Assembly (NCBI RefSeq): GCF_036898825.1
Contig: NZ_JARUND010000001.1
Coordinates: 62,001 to 126,000, forward strand
Length of the DNA stretch: 64,000 nt
From: Streptomyces sp. B21-083
GTDB lineage: Bacteria; Actinomycetota; Actinomycetes; Streptomycetales; Streptomycetaceae
Reading direction: 5' to 3'
The position numbers and the translations under genes are program-made. The notes under the pieces were generated by a model that had not been told where the DNA came from, made no database searches, and saw nothing but the letters and a program-made list of their open reading frames with translations. The first letter of the stretch is position 1. Every line of letters begins with the position of its first letter. Below, piece by piece: positions 61,848 through 64,000 of the stretch.

Positions 61848-64000
61848 GTGATCAGGGAGTACTACCCGCGGGCGTGGCAGCACCTGCGCGACGCGCAGCA
61901 GGCCAGGATGGCGATGGCGCCGCTGTGGAGCACGCTCCTCAAGGACGGACTCGTCGAGGAGAGCGTGGTCACGCATCCGGACGGGTCGGGGGTCATCGGT
62001 GCCTGGCTGGCCTGGCCACCAGGCGGGCAGACGGAACTGACCGAGCTGTTCCGCGGGTGTGTGCGGGAGTTGTGGGCGTGTCTGGATGCGCTGGTGACGG
62101 AGTCGGCTGAGGCGTTCAGTGCGCTGCAGCGGCTGCGCAGGCCGGAGTGTCCCCGGTTCTTTCCGGTCGCTGATTCTCTCGAGGGGTTCAGGGCGTCGCT
62201 GGCCGAGTCGTGCATGGACGGCACCCTGCGCTCGCACGTGGCGATGGTGGAGGATTGCCAGCCCTTCCAGGACAGCGCCGGCGACGAGGTCATCGACAGA
62301 ATCCGCCGCGGGCTGGGCCATCTGCTGGAGTGGGAGGCGGCGCTGGATTCGGGTGCGGTGATGGGCGCCTGGGCGACTCCCATCGAACCGCAGGTCCATG
62401 CCGCGGCGCCCGCGGTGGTCGAGAGCGTGGAGGCGGCGGAGCCCGGTGCGCTCGACGGACAAGAGCGTGTCCTGGCCCGCTACCGGCTGAGCTCCTACCA
62501 GAGCGGGTGCGCTGTGAACGCGCAGGCCGGCACCTGGGTCGATCTGTGTTTCACCGAGGGGTTCGCCCCGGCCGATGACGAGGACACCTTCGATCAGCGG
62601 CTGTCGCTGGTGATCGAGGCGGTCACCCGGTTCGCCACCTCGTTCGCGTGGCTGTCCAGCCAGGTGCCGGGCAGCCGGCGCGTGTTGTCTGCCGGACGCA
62701 TCGGCGCTACGGATACCTGGATTGAGGCCACGCGCTCGTCGAGGCACTGGTCCGCCGAGGAACTGGCCGCGCTGGCCTCCTCGGACATTGGCCTGGGGCG
62801 GGTCCAGGACGCCGACACGCTCACGCTGATGGTGAGCACGCCCGGCGGTGTGTTCGAGCGGGTCGTCCCGCACGCGACACCCCTGCGCCACCACGACCGG
62901 CGGGGCACGGCCGCGGAGACAGCCGTCAAGGATTCGGCCGCCACCTGGGGCCTGCCCGATTTTGTGATGGCCCCGAGCGTGGAGCGTAAAGGCCGTGGGG
63001 TGCGGGAGATCAGTGACGGACTGCTGGTGGTCGGCGACCGCGGTGTGGTCGTGCAGATCAAGGCCCGCGAGGGTGAACCCGCCACCGTGGAGCGGGAGAC
63101 GTCCTGGGTCCTCAAACAGCTGACCGCGGCGGGCAAGCAGATCCACGGCACCGTACGCCGGCTGAAAACGCAGGGCGTGCAGATGGTCAACGGACGCGGC
63201 CATCGTCTCAGCATCGACAGCCCGGCCATCGACTGGGTAGGCGTCACCATCATCGAACACCCCGCTCCCCCGCAGGAGTTGGCTGTTCCCGAACACCATG
63301 GGAACACGCCGGTGATCGCCCTGCTGCGGCGTGACTGGGAGTTCCTGTTCAACCAGCTTCGCTCCACCCACGCCGTCGTCGGCTATCTGCACCGGGTCGG
63401 CACGTCGGCGCCCGTTCTGGGCGGCGAGCCGGAGCGTTACTACGATCTAGCCGCTGCGGATGCCGAGGCAGCACTGGAAGAGGCGGACCCGTCCTGGACT
63501 CGGCGCGGCGGACAGCCGCACAGCGTGCCGCTGTTGCCCGCCGCCCCGGCCGGCAGTGACGACGACGAGGCTCACACCATGGTCCGCGTCATGCTCGAGG
63601 ACGTAGCTACCAGCCCACTGGCCCCGGACGAGTGGGATACCCGGCAACGCGTCCTGGCCTCTCTCGACAGCCTGCCGGTCGGATGCCGCACAGATCTGGG
63701 CCGATTTCTGTTGGACGCGCTGGCCGCGGCCGCTGAGCCTGAGACAGGCACCACGGTATGGCGGATGCGCACCTTCATCGCCGGGCCTGACCTGGATCAG
63801 CTTGGCTTCGCCGTCTGTTCCGCCCTGACCGACCACACCCGCGCCGCGTTCTCCGCCTGGCTTCAGTTGCGTCATCACGAACGCGGCGAGCATGCGAACC
63901 TCGCCCAGCTCATGTCGGTCGGTGTGCTGCTCACTCCCCGCGCAGACGGCTACCGGGAATGGGACACCACCATGAGTGCCATCAGCGGCGACCCGGAGCT
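61848..64000 (+). CDS. Large nuclease-like protein, 3' end outside window
   Basis: Open from GTG 61848 to the edge (717 codons seen). The N-terminal 200 residues are helical (YYPRAWQHLRDAQQARMAMA, SGVIGAWLAWPPGG). The centre has a probable PD-(D/E)xK nuclease core: WGLPDFVMAPSVERKGRGVR, EISDGLLVVGDRGVVVQIKA, RE, followed by a helix with KQLTAAGKQIHGTVRRL. The pattern (E)...x-D...x-V-V-Q-I-K fits such folds. The later part (DWEFLFNQLRSTHAVVGYLH) is unknown. It begins about 240 bp from the divergent GmrSD-like gene and may be part of the same defence island. Name and function uncertain. Confidence 0.7.
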   Translation, partial: MIREYYPRAWQHLRDAQQARMAMAPLWSTLLKDGLVEESVVTHPDGSGVIGAWLAWPPGGQTELTELFRGCVRELWACLDALVTESAEAFSALQRLRRPECPRFFPVADSLEGFRASLAESCMDGTLRSHVAMVEDCQPFQDSAGDEVIDRIRRGLGHLLEWEAALDSGAVMGAWATPIEPQVHAAAPAVVESVEAAEPGALDGQERVLARYRLSSYQSGCAVNAQAGTWVDLCFTEGFAPADDEDTFDQRLSLVIEAVTRFATSFAWLSSQVPGSRRVLSAGRIGATDTWIEATRSSRHWSAEELAALASSDIGLGRVQDADTLTLMVSTPGGVFERVVPHATPLRHHDRRGTAAETAVKDSAATWGLPDFVMAPSVERKGRGVREISDGLLVVGDRGVVVQIKAREGEPATVERETSWVLKQLTAAGKQIHGTVRRLKTQGVQMVNGRGHRLSIDSPAIDWVGVTIIEHPAPPQELAVPEHHGNTPVIALLRRDWEFLFNQLRSTHAVVGYLHRVGTSAPVLGGEPERYYDLAAADAEAALEEADPSWTRRGGQPHSVPLLPAAPAGSDDDEAHTMVRVMLEDVATSPLAPDEWDTRQRVLASLDSLPVGCRTDLGRFLLDALAAAAEPETGTTVWRMRTFIAGPDLDQLGFAVCSALTDHTRAAFSAWLQLRHHERGEHANLAQLMSVGVLLTPRADGYREWDTTMSAISGDPE

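Noticed and set aside
61821..63392. 523-codon minus-strand frame at the right edge
   Set aside because: The plus strand stays open for over 700 codons with better residue composition and a nuclease-like core.

Overview
The window is very GC-rich DNA from a Streptomyces or close relative. The evidence is the codon use, many families seen mainly in that genus (DUF6207, DUF6233, DUF6415, DUF6461 type), GTG starts overlapping upstream stops, and a tap-tpg pair (31.1-33.9 kb), the telomere-maintenance genes of linear Streptomyces replicons. No telomere, rRNA, tRNA, CRISPR array or ribosomal gene was seen. The density of mobile elements, broken genes and defence genes suggests an accessory region: a linear plasmid or a chromosome arm.

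Layout. 0-8 kb: an ImuB-like Y-family polymerase fragment with a near-consensus LexA box, Ku, small actinobacterial genes, and a TetR-controlled pair (a 2OG-Fe oxygenase gene broken by an inverted fragment, then an intact PLP threonine-dehydratase-like gene). 8-14.5 kb: a cluster of a family with a sigma-region-4-like C-terminus: three long genes and four decayed tails, coupled to a tiny membrane protein and a GIY-YIG protein. 14.9-25.3 kb: an alpha/beta hydrolase gene translationally coupled to a caspase-NTPase-WD40 gene. The second gene is split by an IS3 element that itself carries an IS256-type element (with a HAD passenger gene) and a group II intron. Removing each insertion at its target site restores both the IS3 orfB frame and the WD40 frame. 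25.5-31 kb: small genes, a lamin-tail secreted protein and an AT-rich repeat region. 31-38.2 kb: tpg, tap with an operator-like repeat, an Mrr-like membrane nuclease, DUF6461 and a secreted NucA/NucB-type DNase. 38.6-43.2 kb: a frameshifted coiled-coil gene, a GntR/UTRA regulator, a hexapeptide acyltransferase, an acyl-CoA dehydrogenase and a NUDIX protein. 43.9-51.8 kb: a stack of insertion sequences (two inverted 1350-bp IS256 copies and three ISL3-type elements). 52-64 kb: a defence island with a five-gene SMC-like (Wadjet-like) operon, a DUF262/HNH type IV restriction protein with a RAMA-like tail, and a large nuclease-like gene running off the right edge.

How the genes may work together. 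The 14.9-25.3 kb operon looks like a conflict system: the sensor is a double seven-bladed WD propeller, the switch is a STAND-type NTPase, and the effectors are a caspase and a hydrolase. It is probably inactive now because of the IS3 insertion. The 52-59 kb operon has the parts of a plasmid-restricting SMC machine (kleisin-like, two small winged-helix proteins, SMC ATPase, Toprim nuclease) and is intact. Tap/Tpg would maintain linear ends. Domain names are read from motifs and remembered family sequences; no search was run.
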